Below are positions 1 to 11,912 of a stretch of 64,000 bases of DNA, one piece after another. This DNA comes from Membranipora membranacea. Lineage: Eukaryota; Bryozoa; Gymnolaemata; Cheilostomatida; Membraniporidae. Below the pieces are notes generated by a model. It ran no database searches. It worked only from the letters and a program-made list of their open reading frames with translations, and was not told the DNA's origin. The number at the start of each line of letters is the position of its first letter. The first letter of the stretch is position 1. A program made the position numbers and the translations under genes. The DNA is taken from positions 12,696,062 to 12,760,061 of the forward strand of contig OU612074.1 in the NCBI GenBank assembly GCA_914767715.1, in the 5' to 3' direction.

Positions 1-1025
1 TGTAAAACAGACCTACTTTCACATAAATGTATTTTGTTTCCTGTTTCTATAGTAAGATATCCAAGATATAAGCCATATCAGCCATATTAGCCAACTTTCA
101 ACTTTTTTTTATTACTTATTTGTCACTCTATGTAGGCCTACTGTTGATAATCATAACCACAAACATGTTATTGTGGCTTTTAAGATCAACATAAATCAAA
201 TATAGTAAGTACTTGCAAAAAAGATCTTCACTTGCATTAACAATAGAGCAGAATAAAATATTCTGTTTGATTTCTATTTAGTTTTCGATGTAAAGTTTCA
301 GGGCTTAAAGCTACTTCAAATTGGGCAAAACTTCATATCAAAGTAATCCTCACTCAGATAGGGTCTATATGAGTTTTTTACCCTCTCCAAAATGGCAAAT
401 CATCTGCAATGGACTTGTATTTGACTAGTATAAAACAGAACATTGAGCGCATATTTTGCTTCCTGTCTCTATAGTAAGATATCCAAGATTGAAAAATACA
501 CTGCCTACAATTAGCCTATACAGTATTAGCGTTCTATTTTTGCCAAATTGACAGTATACACATTTATATCAACCACAAACATTTGATTGTGTTTTTTCAG
601 ATAATTGTAAACCCAATAAAGTAGCTACTGGCGAAAAAAAAACATTTTTGCTTGGATTAACACCGGAGCAGAATAAAATGGTCTGTTACAGATGTTCAAA
701 AAAAGAGGAAACCAGTATTCTATTAGGTCATTGAAAGTGGACAACAAATCATACAATTACCCTCCCCAAAAAATTCAGATCTGATCTATGAGTTTGCTAT
801 CCCTCCCAACGGGGCTGACCAATTCAAAATTGAGTAGCTTTGCCCAAGTTGTTAAACTTTCCTTTCCTGGTTTTGGCAAGTCGCAAACACCGATATAGTC
901 GTGACTTTAGCAACTGGTTGGGGAAAGAACGAATTTCAAGGTCTATTGAGGTGGAATATATTGCTATAAAATAGCGGTGTAACACTTTTTGTTTCCATAG
1001 ATTCAATTAAGTTATCTTCCTTTAG

Positions 1026-1135
1026 ATGTGTTGCTGGCGTGAAAAGTGACTCTGGTTCAGATGCAGATAATTATGATCATCTGCAAACAAACACTTCTGA
1101 TATGGGAAGTCATATGTACGACAGCATACAAACAG
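1026..1135 (+). CDS. ITAM-like cytoplasmic tail exon of an upstream receptor gene
   Basis: A 110-nt exon between an acceptor (tttag) and a donor (gttagg). It enters in phase 2 and leaves in phase 1. Its frame reads a hydrophilic tail with NYDHL, then eleven residues, then MYDSI, matching YxxL/I-x(6-12)-YxxL/I. This is the ITAM consensus, in which phosphorylated tyrosines recruit tandem-SH2 kinases. Three near-identical copies lie at 44672, 46211 and 46832. This copy has small changes (QTNTSDM for QPNTSEM) and no stop. The gene body is outside the window. Signalling function is inferred from the motif only. Confidence 0.7.
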
Positions 1136-1261
1136 GTTAGGATATTAGTATATCTTTGATGTAAATGTAAATGTGATGTAAATGTAAATTTAAATCACTT
1201 TTTATTTAGCTGCTCTCCAGCAATCTTTACATGAATATAAGATAGATACATATACATATTC

Positions 1262-1380
1262 AATTTAGCGCACTCCTGTACAAGGTAGGAGTGGGCAAGC
1301 GAGGCTATTGTCCAGAGAGCTCACCTCCTTCAGCAGCATGGGTAGTGACCGGGATTCGAACCTGCAACCTGCAAAACATC
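1262..1380 (-). mobile_element. tRNA-derived SINE fragment
   Basis: Read on the minus strand it contains a good RNA polymerase III B box (ggttcgaatccc) followed by a non-tRNA body. The paralogous segment near 46345-46390 lacks it, so it was inserted into this copy after duplication, or deleted from the other. The A-box half is poorly preserved. Confidence 0.55.
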
Positions 1381-1501
1381 CATCACCACCAAGTCATCTG
1401 ACAATTGCTTTGTCATGATTGAACCAATGAATTGCCAATAATATCATCATATTGTCAACCGCAAAATTGCATCTGATGTTATGTTCTATGAAAGTGCAAC
1501 C

Positions 1502-1552
1502 AAATGCTTCTGAGATGGGAAGTCATATGTACTCAGTATACAAACAGGTTAG
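1502..1552 (+). pseudogene. Remnant of the ITAM-like tail exon (3' half only)
   Basis: The sequence resembles the second half of the 110-nt tail exon (SEMGSHMYS), followed by a gttag donor, but has no matching 5' half or acceptor. The paralogous position 47107-47157 is the same fragment with an in-frame TAA after the Met codon. It looks like debris of an earlier cassette duplication. Confidence 0.5.
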
Positions 1553-1898
1553 AACCTTGATATATCTTTGATATCTCCTCAGATTAGAAATGATCTGCCC
1601 TCGTTCAGTCCACTGACAATTCGCTTGCCGTATCTGAGTATTGACAACCAAGATATCTACTTTTGAACAAAAAAATCGGACGAAAAATCCTCCGTCCTCT
1701 TTTATACTCAAGACATATTGATGATAAAGTTTTATATATATTTATATCTTTTATTATTGCCTTATGAGTATATATTAGTTGAACTCGATCCGATTGGCTA
1801 ACTCCCACATTCAGCAGCAGCTGAGCAGAAATTTAAAATAGACTTATGAATTCAGATCAATTCTGCTTGAATCAAGTATCAAGTATACAATATTTTAG

Positions 1899-1933
1899 GT
1901 CAGCCAGGACCTGAATATGAAACAGTGACCTAA
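1899..1933 (+). CDS. Terminal exon of the upstream receptor gene (YETV tail end)
   Basis: A 35-nt last exon after a tattttag acceptor. Entered in phase 1 it reads QPGPEYETVT then TAA. It joins exactly in phase to the donor of the tail exon at 1135. The motif YETV adds a third tyrosine to the ITAM-like pair. Paralogues are at 45137, 46676 and 47589. Confidence 0.65.
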
Positions 1934-3795
1934 CTCTCGAGACAAGGAGAAGCAAAACCAATGGCAAGTCATCTGCAGTTGACTTGCATTGACAAGTATA
2001 AATGAGACCTATTATCACATTAAGCGTATATTTGGTTTCCTGTTTCTATAGTAAGATTTCCAAGAATAAAAAAATAAATTGCCTGCGATAAGCCATATTC
2101 GCCTATTTGTCAGTCTACTTACACATATTTATCAACCACAAGCATTTAATTGTGGGTTTTAAGATAATTATAAACACAATAAAATAACCAAAAAAAGACG
2201 TTTTCGCTTGCATTAACAATGGGGCAATGTTACAGGTCTTCAAAGAGTTTGAAAATGCAAAGTTTTGGGGATTAAATTGAATTAGACATCTCCATAGAGT
2301 TACCCTCCCGAGAGTTTCAGATCTGGTCTATGAGTTTGCTACCTTTCGCAAGAGTACAGGGCTGACCCGTTCAGATTTTGTAGCTTTGCCAAAGTTGCTA
2401 TTGCAGCAAAGAAATCATATCATTTCCAAACTATCCCAAAATGGAATATTCAATTGGTAAGCATCTCTTATTCAGGTTTTACATCAGCTTTGAATATAGA
2501 GATTGCAGAAAGTTGATTAGCAAAAACCTTTTCCGTCAATGAACTAACTCACAGATAATTAAAAAACTCATTGTGGAAACATGATTATTGATGTAGTGAT
2601 GATAAATCTCATCTGAAATTATCAGATTCCTTTTCATCTGTGATATGTTTGTCCTTGTAGGATAATGCGACATTATGCATTGTTTCTGATACTGTCACTA
2701 AATCCCATATAAAGTAATTTGATCTCACATGATACAATTCGTTGATTGAATATATCGAGCAAATTATCGGCGATTGCTCAATTCCGATGTATTGATTCAA
2801 CAAAAACACAAAACAGAAGTGGTTTTGAATTTCGTTAGATCTTTGCTAACTTCTTCTTATAAGGATATTGATCCCTTGATGAGGTGTCCTTGCCATAATA
2901 CATCATTCACTCTATCTTATTTTGACTCTTCCTCCGACAGTCTGAACTGAAACACAAAAAATGCTAGCAATTTATTTAAAGGCGGCTGTGTTTCCCAACC
3001 ATCCGTTTATCCTGCTGATCGGATGATGGACTACCTTATACATTCCTGGTGAAGAGGCTCGTTGCTGTGAGTAGCTCTGTGTTATCACTTCTTTGTTGCA
3101 TAATTTATTGAGCCCCTACAAATATATATCAAGTCACAAAACCCTTCTTTATTATAATAATTGTGAACCAGATCACCGCTAATTAAGCACCCTTTTTTAA
3201 TGCCGAAACGCTCTCTAACATATCTTTAGAGACAGGCAAATGAATTAGAGCAACCTCTCATTTATTTTTCATTTATTGTATGAGCTGGGAACATAAGCTG
3301 ATTAAACAACGGGAATAGATTATTTTTAATTTGGCATATACAACTTGAGTATCTAGATTAAATCAGGTTAACAATTAACATGCTCAAAAATGATTATTGA
3401 TAGTTTTAAGAACAGAAATCCCAAAAATTTACACGCAGATGGCTGTCAACTACTCCAGACAGTTTTTCAAAAACAGTATTTACTATACTCCTATCATGTA
3501 TGGTTTTGCACAGACAGAAATTAGCACAACGTGGTAATCAATGTGAAGTTTCACAGATTGAGGGTTAACTGGCACACTTAATTAAAATAAATTAATCTAG
3601 ATCAAAAATTATAACTGATAGGTCATAAATTTTCTAAATTAGATGTGATTTAATTCTCAGAATATGAATTATTATATATGCACTATGCAATATGAATAAG
3701 AAACAAACATAAACACAGAGTGGTCAACAGCTGACACAATAGTTTAAAACTTTCCTCTCATTCCATTGCTTAAGATGACAAAACATTTATGACAG
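1934..3795. other. Noncoding gap downstream of the left receptor tail
   Basis: Up to about 3310 this is duplicated noncoding sequence matching 47624-49005. From 3310 to 3795 it is AT-rich unique sequence with no supported exon. An AATAAA hexamer near 2180 could serve as a poly(A) signal for the terminal exon at 1899-1933, but it is one of many in AT-rich DNA. Confidence 0.6.
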
Positions 3796-4400
3796 AACAC
3801 TATACCTCACTGAGATCCCCAGATAGAGTTATAAAGCATGTCAGCAGAGAGGATTACTGTAAAACTCACTGTGCAGTAATGTCATCATGTGCTGCCTACA
3901 GTTACAATACAGAAACATCTACCTGCTTACTGTCCTCTGAGGCTAGAGTAGTACTGAGTGACAACCCTGAGAAATTAGCTTTGGTGAAATTGTCCTTTAA
4001 GAGTACACTAGTGATCGAATATGTCAACATTACACCATGTACTGCAACTACCGCAGAGGTGAGCACAACACAGGCAACCACAGCACAAGCAACTACAGCA
4101 CCGGCAAAAACAGCACCGGCAACTACAGCACCGGCACCTGCAGCACCGGCACCTGCAGTACCGGAAACTACAGCACCGGCAAGTACAGCACCGGCACCTG
4201 CAGCACCGGCAACTATGCACCAGCAAGTACAGCACCGGCAACTGCAGCACCGGCACCTGCAGCACCGGCACCAGCAGCACTGGCAACTACAGCACCGGCA
4301 CCTGCAGCACCGGCAACTACAGCACCGGCAACTACAGCACCAGCAAGTACAGCACCGGCACCTGCAGCACCGGCACCTGCAGCACCGGCAACTACTGAAG
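3796..4400 (+). pseudogene. PAN/apple-like domain plus mucin-type Thr/Pro/Ala repeat exon, frameshifted
   Basis: A long exon between a gacag acceptor and a gtaag donor, phase 1 at both ends. The first 85 residues have paired cysteines (DYCKTHC, SSCAAYSY, STCLL) in a PAN/apple-like arrangement, an extracellular adhesion fold; this is a weak call. The rest is a low-complexity stalk of TAPA-type repeats, the kind that is heavily O-glycosylated. Near 4215 one base is missing from the repeat unit (aactatgcac where aactacagcac is expected). The original frame then runs into a Gln/His-rich shadow, while the Thr/Pro/Ala frame resumes one base over and reaches the donor in phase. Either a real pseudogene lesion or a repeat-tract sequencing error. 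Confidence 0.6.
4080..4395 (+). repeat. Coding minisatellite (15-bp units) of the mucin-like stalk
   Basis: About 20 degenerate copies of a 15-bp unit built on acagcaccggcaact or acagcaccggcacct, encoding TAPAT or APAPA pentads. The opposite strand yields a spurious Cys-rich ORF. Such tracts are length-variable and prone to assembly error. Confidence 0.9.
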
Positions 4401-4569
4401 GTAAGATTGGACACAGCAGTTAATGGTTAATCTAAAATGGTGATCACTGCCGGGTAAACTTTCCTTTCTTTACATACATCATACATAAGTAACAAGGGAT
4501 CAGATTTGTGGTTACTTTTTTTGTAAAATTGCACAAGCAACGACTTGATAGGATTTGCAGTAAGTGGAA

Positions 4570-5880
4570 ATTAACATAGACAGTCAATATCGCACAGTCA
4601 ACCATTCTGGGTGGTTGGTCAGGTAATTGTAGGGTAATGTATTTCCACTCTTATGCGTCAAATTTAATTAAAAATTATCTTTCAAGTCGAGAGCAGGCCA
4701 TGAAAGTTAATGGTTGTGTATCTGAATGCAGTCGAGTTACAACTGGTGTGCCGCAGGGTTCTGTACTTGGACCCCTCCTGTTTATCATGTTTATTAACAA
4801 TCTGATGGAGCTCAAAAATTATTATCTATATGCTGATGACTGCCTACTAGTCACCAGTGGGGAAAACCAAGACATTTCCACAAAACTTATAGAAAAAAGC
4901 ATTCATCAAGCATCCGGTTGGTACAGTGAAAATTGCCTTGTTCTAAACAGCGGTAAAACGGATGTCATGACCATTTCTAATAAACATAACATCAAACCTC
5001 CGGAACTTAAATTCAACAATCTCATTTTCAAACAATCTGACAAAATTAAGTACTTAGGTGTGATTCTTGATAACAAATTAAATTTTAAATCTCATACTAG
5101 TAAAATTAAACAAAAACTTTATCCAATAGTCGCCAACTTTCAGCGTAATAGAAAATTCCTGACACCTAAATTAGCTAAGCTTTGGTACATACGTTCTAAT
5201 CTGGAATACAGCTCTCCTGATTTATTTACCACAAACGACTATGTCAAAAAAGAATTTTTAAAAATTGAGAATAGATGTTTGAAAATTATAGACGATAACA
5301 GTTCTAAAGATAATACTCGAAAGACCTACAACATCCCTGTTTTAACTTTGCGTTTCGAATATTTGTATCTGCTGAAGTTTTATAAAATTGTTAATAGTTT
5401 ATTCCCAATAATTGATACCAATCTGCTCCCCGCGAAATTAACTAGTGAAACTCGGCTTGCTAAAATTTCTGGGTTTAGATCCAAGGAAAATTTTCGATTT
5501 GCTTTAGCTAGTTTCGGTGCTCAGAAGTTTAACGAATTACCCAATCATGTTAAGCTGAGTCAATCCCTTGCTACATTCAAAAATACCACTCGGAGCCACG
5601 TCCTCAAACTTCTCAATTAATGAGCCAGTTCTTATCATTTCATTTTAGCCTTCTGCTACATTGTTCTAACTTTTCTTTTCCTAGCTATTGTGTATTAACT
5701 GGTGTAATGTTTTACTGCTAATTAATGACTCCGTGTACTTTGTAATTTTACCTGTCATTGTTCTTGATTTTTAGTTACATGTCTTTCAATTCTACACCAT
5801 ATTTTTATCAATTTTCTGTTTTCTGGGTACAAGTCCTAAGGACTTATTCTTCTCCAGAATAAACATGGAATATATATATA
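4570..5880 (+). mobile_element. 5'-truncated non-LTR retrotransposon (LINE) with reverse transcriptase C-terminal half
   Basis: An open frame at 4637-5620 (327 residues) covers the distal part of a LINE reverse transcriptase. It has GVPQGSVLGPLLF (palm motif), the catalytic YADD box preceded by YYL, then KIKYLGVILDNKLNF typical of the region after the active site, and a thumb/C-terminal region. The endonuclease and fingers are missing, as expected for 5' truncation during target-primed reverse transcription. A 3' UTR runs to an AT-rich (ta)n end near 5875. The protein differs from the other LINE fragments in this window, so it is a separate family. The frame is intact, suggesting a fairly recent insertion. 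It lies between the PAN/mucin and C-type-lectin exons. Confidence 0.9.
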
Positions 5881-6339
5881 CCCTTTTAAGACGTATAGCG
5901 CATAACATTGGTCGTATAATTATGTTAGTCAGTGTGGGATACACTGTCCTTATCCTCACCAACTGCAACTGCACCTGAAATTATCCGTGCTTGTAGATTC
6001 AAATCAGCTTCTTCTCTTCCCTCCACCAAAATTGGCCTATTACGGCTCTGATGTGGTCAGTTTGCTTTCTATGTTATGCCTATCTAAAGGCCTGACAATA
6101 TATGATTTCAAGGGGAGACCAAAACATGTGAGCCATAGGCCTACTTTGAATGATTTTGTTAGGTATAAGATCTTTCTTTTATGTTAAGCATAAGCCGGAT
6201 TATTATATTATCATTGGTAACTATGTTTTTCATCAAGTTTCAAGCATTGGGATCATAGAAATATCAGTTTCATGATTTTTCAATTAAATTTCACGCTTGC
6301 TATTGGCATCATGGTGATAAAAATATGGCATCCTTGTAG

Positions 6340-6950
6340 CTTGCCCAGGTATCTGGAGTGATGGAGGAAGCTGCAATTTTTTCATCAAAACTACTAATGA
6401 TTGGTTCGCCTCCAAATAATTGCGAAAAGAGCAGAATCCGGCTGCCGATTTGGCTGTGCGTCAAACTTTACACACTCTCTTACAACAGAAAGGTAGAAAT
6501 CTTGCTATGCTAATTCATAATGATGTTAATAAATGATAATTCATTATAATGATGCTGATAATCAATTCATAAAATTGACGTTAAACTCATAAAAATATCA
6601 TATTGATTTGGTTGTCTAAACATGATGCTTGTACATCATCGGCAGACAACTGAATCTGTTCCTTTTCAATTTCTCCACTTGACCTGAGCAGTCTCTTTCC
6701 AAATGAGATTACTGCTAATTATGAAAATGATTGCAATTTTCAGAAATAAGTTTTCTCCCACAGGTGTAACTCAGTACGTATGGGTTGGAGCTTCCCAAAC
6801 AGAACAGGGAACACAAAGCTTCTCGTGGCTAGACGGAACATTAAATGGGATTGATGATTCAGACTTTTGGTCATATAATCAGCCGAATGATGTGTCAAAC
6901 AGCAAACTACAGTGTATACTCATGAATGCTAATGACTGGACATGAAGCAA
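6340..6950 (+). pseudogene. C-type lectin-like domain, two exons, damaged
   Basis: Exon a (6340-6492, acceptor tgtag, donor gtaga) reads CPGIWSDGGSCNFF, then WFASK, then an in-frame TAA at 6417-6419. The same frame later gives AADLAVRQTLHTLLQQ, the helix-2 signature of C-type lectin domains. A +1 frame over the stop reads NNCEKSR and would restore the expected Cys, so two compensating indels are an alternative to a point nonsense. Exon b (from 6764, acceptor cacag) continues in phase: YVWVGAS, then FSWLDGT, FWSYNQP and LQCILMN, the canonical WIGL/WxDG/WxxxQP/Cys series. It ends at a TGA before the last conserved Cys. The domain is clear, the gene is probably dead. Confidence 0.65.
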
Positions 6951-7184
6951 AAATGATAGATGGACAGTATGAGAACTATAATAATAAAAATATATACAGG
7001 ATTAAATTTCTCAACCTACTGATGTTGTTCGAAAATTGTGATGTTAGCATGTTTTTAAGGTGATTTGCAATTTAAAACTTAAGCACTATTCAAATTATTT
7101 ACAATCCTGATAGTTGATGACTATTTTCTTGATTCGTAAGCCCTGGAATTTAGGAACTACATCCAATGAGGCTTTAATTAGTTC

Positions 7185-7347
7185 ACACAGGAGAGGTACA
7201 CACCCGAGGGTGCTGGGGGCTGGAACAATCAACAATGAAAGCTCCCCCAGTGGGACTCGAACCCACAACTCCTGCGGCACTAATCGCCTGGCAGTGAATG
7301 GCAAGCGAGCTTACCGATTGCGCCATCTCACCATCCCCAAAAAAGAA
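7185..7347 (-). mobile_element. tRNA-derived SINE, family B
   Basis: On the minus strand it shows an A-box-like segment (tggcgcaatcggtaag) and a B box (ggttcgagtccc), followed by a body ending in a gggtgtgtacctctcc motif. The acceptor stem does not close, so it is not a functional tRNA. The body recurs at 8506-8576. Confidence 0.7.
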
Positions 7348-8505
7348 TGGGTCGATGGCGCTAATTAGATAGCCTGCTATTCACTACTCGGAGTTGCGTT
7401 CTCTCATCCCACAGCACATTCCAATCCACCACTGCCACCCTATGAAACACAGCGTACGTGTTAGGGTTATTGGCCTTACATGGCCCATTGCTGGGACCCC
7501 TTGTAGTAGGTCTAGCTGTCTTTCCAGTTTGTCAGCATGTCTTTCCATGCTGTCACATGTAATATTGGATTTTATACCAGTCACATATTCAAAATTAAAG
7601 TGAAGTAGGTAAATATGTTCAAAAGAATAATTAATCAGCAACTTTGCAATTAACAATTAGCAAACTTTGACTAAGAACAACAGCAGTTATTACTGCAATA
7701 CATACCATTTTATTTTTGAATATCATTGTCATTGTTATAGAGACTCATTAGAAAACAAATATTGAACTAAGACCCAAAACCTGTTCATACTCAAATTGAT
7801 TAAGGATATGAATGCTCCAGATGTGGACACCTTCATTCTGACAGATAACCACCACCTTTATTTCAGTTTCTCACCTTAAAGCCTACCCAAAGACGAAAGC
7901 AACAGTATAGTCAGGCAGCTAGTTATGCAGTAGTTACACAATTTTGTGCACTGTTAACATACACAACACTTCTAGGTATATTGCTTCGGTCTTTTGATAG
8001 TATATAATCCGAAACAGGAAACTAGAGTCGATATGAACTAAACAAAACAGAAAGAACCCTTACATTTTGAAGAGTGCTAGGACGAGTTTGAAAAGGTGAT
8101 ACCAGGATAAAAACCTCAACCTTTATATTGACATTGTAGAACAATTATTCCGATTACATAATAACTTTGCTAACAGACAGTAAAAAATACGGCTAGTCAT
8201 GTACTTCTGAGAGGGAAAACTAGCTTAATCATAATTTCGCTATTGGAAATCATGATTGACATTACTACATATGGTTGTTTTTTTTGGACCGTTGACTTTG
8301 GTTTTGATAAGTCAGTCTAAAAGAATCACTATACTTATTGTGATCCCCCCACACACCAACTATCAAAGCTTGTTCAGACAGGCTACAGACAGAGAAAAGC
8401 TTAGCTTGGTTATATATATGAAGATTTTGCTATTTACTTTGATTCTGCAGAAAATGTTTACTTTTTTTTCCGCACTGTGCTCTATGATGACTTCCCATAA
8501 AGTTA
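7348..8505. other. Gap without recognisable genes
   Basis: AT-rich sequence with only short ORFs lacking domains or convincing splice context. A 45-bp stretch near 7890-7935 resembles part of the palindromic element at 41570-41970 (a cagtatagtcaggcag core). Nothing else is supported. Confidence 0.5.
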
Positions 8506-8576
8506 GGAGAGGTATACACCCGAGGGTGCTGTGGGCTGGAACAATCAACAATGAAAGCTCCCCAGTGGGACTTAAT
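8506..8576 (-). mobile_element. Truncated copy of SINE family B (body only)
   Basis: About 70 bp match the body of the 7185-7347 element almost exactly (cccgagggtgctg, then ggaacaatcaacaatgaaag) but stop just before the tRNA-like part with the B box. It is in the same orientation as the full copy. Confidence 0.75.
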
Positions 8577-8826
8577 TTATTGAATTCAATGCCTTCAGAG
8601 TCATAGTGAAAAGTGTAGCAAAATTACATCAAAAATTACCCTTGTTAATTCACATTGCAGCCGCCTGAGCACTTAGAATACACCTGTGTATAACCTGCAT
8701 TCATTAGACTTAAATATTATAGATTCTAGTACACAGCTTAGGCAAGACAGTGTGAAAGTCAATACAATGCCATAAATATGTTAATATACTAAGATACCTT
8801 GTGAAATAAATACCTATGTATGAGAA

Positions 8827-9040
8827 GGAGGTAGCTCAGTTGGTTAGAGCGCCTGCCCTCTTAGGCGCAAGCGTCGGAGGTCTCGGATTCGAATCCAGCA
8901 GCAGTCTACCGACTACTGGGCTCAATTGACGCCACAGATGTGCTCCAACATGCCTGCAAACTGAGAGCAACTTGGCGCTGAATATGGCGTCACCTTTACT
9001 TCTCAGTTCTTTAAAAGTATTGGTGATATTTGGGATCATC
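8827..9040 (+). mobile_element. tRNA-derived SINE, family A
   Basis: The head ggaggtagctcagttgg plus ttagagcgc is a strong A box and D arm, and cggattcgaatcc is the B box/T arm. The anticodon arm is irregular and the 3' acceptor strand is absent; instead a body follows (ctactgggctcaattgac, then ctgcaaactgagagcaac) shared with the reverse copy at 13999-14222. A SINE rather than a tRNA gene. Confidence 0.8.
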
Positions 9041-11912
9041 TCTCACTGACTAGACAGAGGACAACTCCCTGAAATTTTGTTTGAATTATTACCTTGTTTT
9101 CCAAACAGCTGTATGTGTGACTGTGTGTAGACTTAAATGTGGTGTACAGCATATTTGTTGTTCGGCAAGTAGAATCTATAATAATTGTTACAACTAAATA
9201 ATAGCGGAACAGTCAAGCAACTGATCCACAAAAACACAAGCAAACTCAAAAGCTACCTAATCCACACTGGCACACCTACGATCACTGGTCACTAGCCTGT
9301 ACGTTACCGTATCTACTATCCTTTCAAGGGGTTGGGGAAAGAACAATCTTATCTTTGTGACATCACGATCATCATTTCTCTAAAAAACCTTTAGCACGGC
9401 ATATTTCAAAAATAAATAAAGTGGAGACTTTCACAAAAAATCTCATCAGAGAGCTCTTTGTCCTCAACGCCGCACGGAATCTCCTCATAAAGTATTTTAG
9501 TTGGCTTCAATTGATTCGTCCTTTAAGATTGAAAACAATTGTGTCCTCTGACTATCACTGAGATGAGATACAACTGGAAGGAAACAGTCATCTACGCATA
9601 AAACAGAGCTGAGCCCACCAGTAATGGAACAGAGCTGAGCCCACCAGTAATGGAACAAGCCTCTTTTAATGCAAAAATTTTAATGGCTAACATAATCGAT
9701 ACTTATTCCGCATGAATGGACAACTCTATAGGCTGTCATGTTCATATGACATATGACATATGACATATGATTGCAGTCATTGACCACTATCAACTAAGCA
9801 AATGATGACAGATCGAACCAATCTTCTTGAAAGCTTCGAGCATTCCGGGTTTCCAAGCAAAAAAAACATGGGCTGCAGTGAAAGCTTTCTTTTCAATGTG
9901 GAATAGCAGCTGTGGTCATTGGTTTTCTTTCATGTTATATACATATATGACAAGTTGGCAGACCAAGAATTCAGGAGGTCTCCGCGTACGCTCTCCCAAT
10001 CCGAAGAACCACCCTGCGTTCCGCAATGCTGGTACAATTTGGTCCTCGCTTGTCATATTTTTAAGCTAAAACTTGAAGGTTCATATTATGGATGGTGTTA
10101 TTTTACTTGATTTTGCGAATGATATAGTTGTACAAGCAGCAATGTTAGAGCAAACACAAAGGTTTATCTACTGTGGAGATAGGAAAACAAAGTTTCCTTA
10201 GCAAAAAGAAGCTTAAAAAATGTTCCGGGTGAAAGAAGCTGAAAAAAATGGAGGAAAAAGGGAGATATGGATGGGGTGGAGAAAACCGCTAAAAACTGGG
10301 AGCTTCCTTACCAAATAGGGAGACTTATCAGGTATGGTTATTTATATATATCCTTTATTTCCATTCTATAATCATCTTTATGAATGTTTTTCATGCAGCG
10401 ACATAAAATATAACTCAAAAAATAAGGAAAGGCAGAGAGACAAAGAGTATTCTGGTCGCTGAGCGTATCTGTATTGGTAAAGAGTTAAAAGTTGTAGATA
10501 TTTGTTCGCTGTGATAATGTAACAGAGGTGCAGTTATCCCATTAGACCGTACATTGTCAATTTTCTTAGAAGAATTTTATGGTCGACGCAGTTAAGCACG
10601 CTTAAAACTGATCGTCTACCATCTTTGTTTGCAAATTGTATTATTATACTTTTGCCGGTAGGTATAACACATTAAATAAATTGTGGCAGCAAAGTTCAAT
10701 ATGGCTGTGTTCCTTGTTGGGAGGTGAGGCAAAGCTTGTGGCAGAAATAGCTTAGTTTATAATTATACAATATTTTGTTTCCCTAACATTGTTTTGAAAA
10801 CTTAATTATTTTTTTACAGACGTTCAGTCTAAGTTTATTAAATTGCCCTAGGATAAAGCTTTGGAAGATCAAATAGTGGCTCTACTACGACTGAGACTCT
10901 CTGGTGCCTTGTGTTGTTGGTTGGGAGTGGAGGCAAGGTTTGCCTACCGAGTGTATTTGATTTGGGATGATTAGTCTTTTTCGAAAACCTGGCTTTCAAG
11001 GGGTTTATGGGCTCATGCTTTACAGGTCATTAATTTTCAAACTCACCACCATGATTTAGTAAATAGGAAATCTTAGTAAATCCAGCTTGGGAGCTCCAGG
11101 TTGGAGGCAATAGTTGGCAAACCTTTGTTTTCCTTAAATTATATTCTGCACTGCCTGCGAGGCTAGAGGTTCGCTAAGCTTAATCCTGCACATAATGCCT
11201 AATACAAGAAAAGAAAGAAAGTAAATTACTCCGGCTTCAGATAAACATAGACACAGTTGGAAAAGTTGGTGAAAACCTCCCAGGGTTTAGAGTACTGCAT
11301 TATTGCAGAAACAAACACAAGCCTTCTTTGATTGTAATGAGAAGGTGGCAGTGACATTTTATTCCAAACATATGCTCTCAGTGATTCACCACCATTGTTG
11401 TTAATGGTCTTGTTACAGCGTCTGTGATTTAACATCTCAACATCTCATGGAGAGCCAGTCTGTACGGCCTGTAATTACAGATCAAAGCTAGAATACTAGT
11501 AATGAACACAGCACCCTTCCACGTTGATACTCCAGATATGGTACTCATTTTGATCAATCGCACAGGATCAAGCCTTGTTATGCTCACACGGTATGTCAGA
11601 GAGCAGATAAGTTACAAACAAAATTATGCTGTGTCAAACATATCTACATACCCTGTAAATACAGATCAGTTTTACTGATATCAATATACAACATGACATG
11701 ACATAACATCATTCTATGGGGTAAGTAACAACATCATAAATACGAATGTACCTTGTATAAACAAATTTCGCAATAAATTTCAAAATAAGGATACTAGCTG
11801 GCAAGATCCTTATCATATGACAAAATTCTAAAAATAACCTTCAAAAATGTTTGAAAGGCAGCCGCAGTCACCAAACATCATTATAATTATCAAACCTCAA
11901 CATATCAGCATC
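9041..11912. other. Gap: AT-rich intergenic sequence with short tandem repeats
   Basis: No exon is supported here. A 26-bp unit starting cagagctgagcccaccag occurs twice in tandem at 9604-9655. A 9-bp catatgaca-type repeat occupies 9743-9770. Small ORFs lack domain signals, and none has a splice context matching the receptor exons. Confidence 0.55.

Larger units (their letters stand above)
1..3310. repeat. Left copy of a segmental duplication (partner 45244-49005)
   Basis: The block aligns nearly collinearly with 45244-49005: positions 1-810 match 45244-46113, 1360-1620 match 46988-47250, and 1640-3310 match 47340-49005. It carries the 3' terminal exons of a receptor gene whose body lies left of the window. 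Differences are small indels, a SINE found only in this copy (about 1262-1380), and extra tandem cassettes found only in the right copy. Similarity extends through introns and downstream noncoding DNA, so this is a DNA-level duplication and not just exon conservation. Confidence 0.9.

Noticed and set aside
3902-4414. Minus-strand Cys-rich ORF (170 codons)
   Set aside because: It is the complement of the Thr/Pro/Ala minisatellite; the CCRCRCC pattern follows from the repeat and has no start or splice context of its own.
8827-8900. Functional tRNA gene
   Set aside because: A and B boxes are good but the anticodon arm is irregular, the acceptor stem does not close, and the same body follows another copy at 13999-14222, so it is a SINE.
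9041-11900. Hidden gene in the 2.9-kb gap
   Set aside because: Several 60-80 codon ORFs exist, but none has domain content or phase-compatible splice borders; they match chance expectation in AT-rich DNA.
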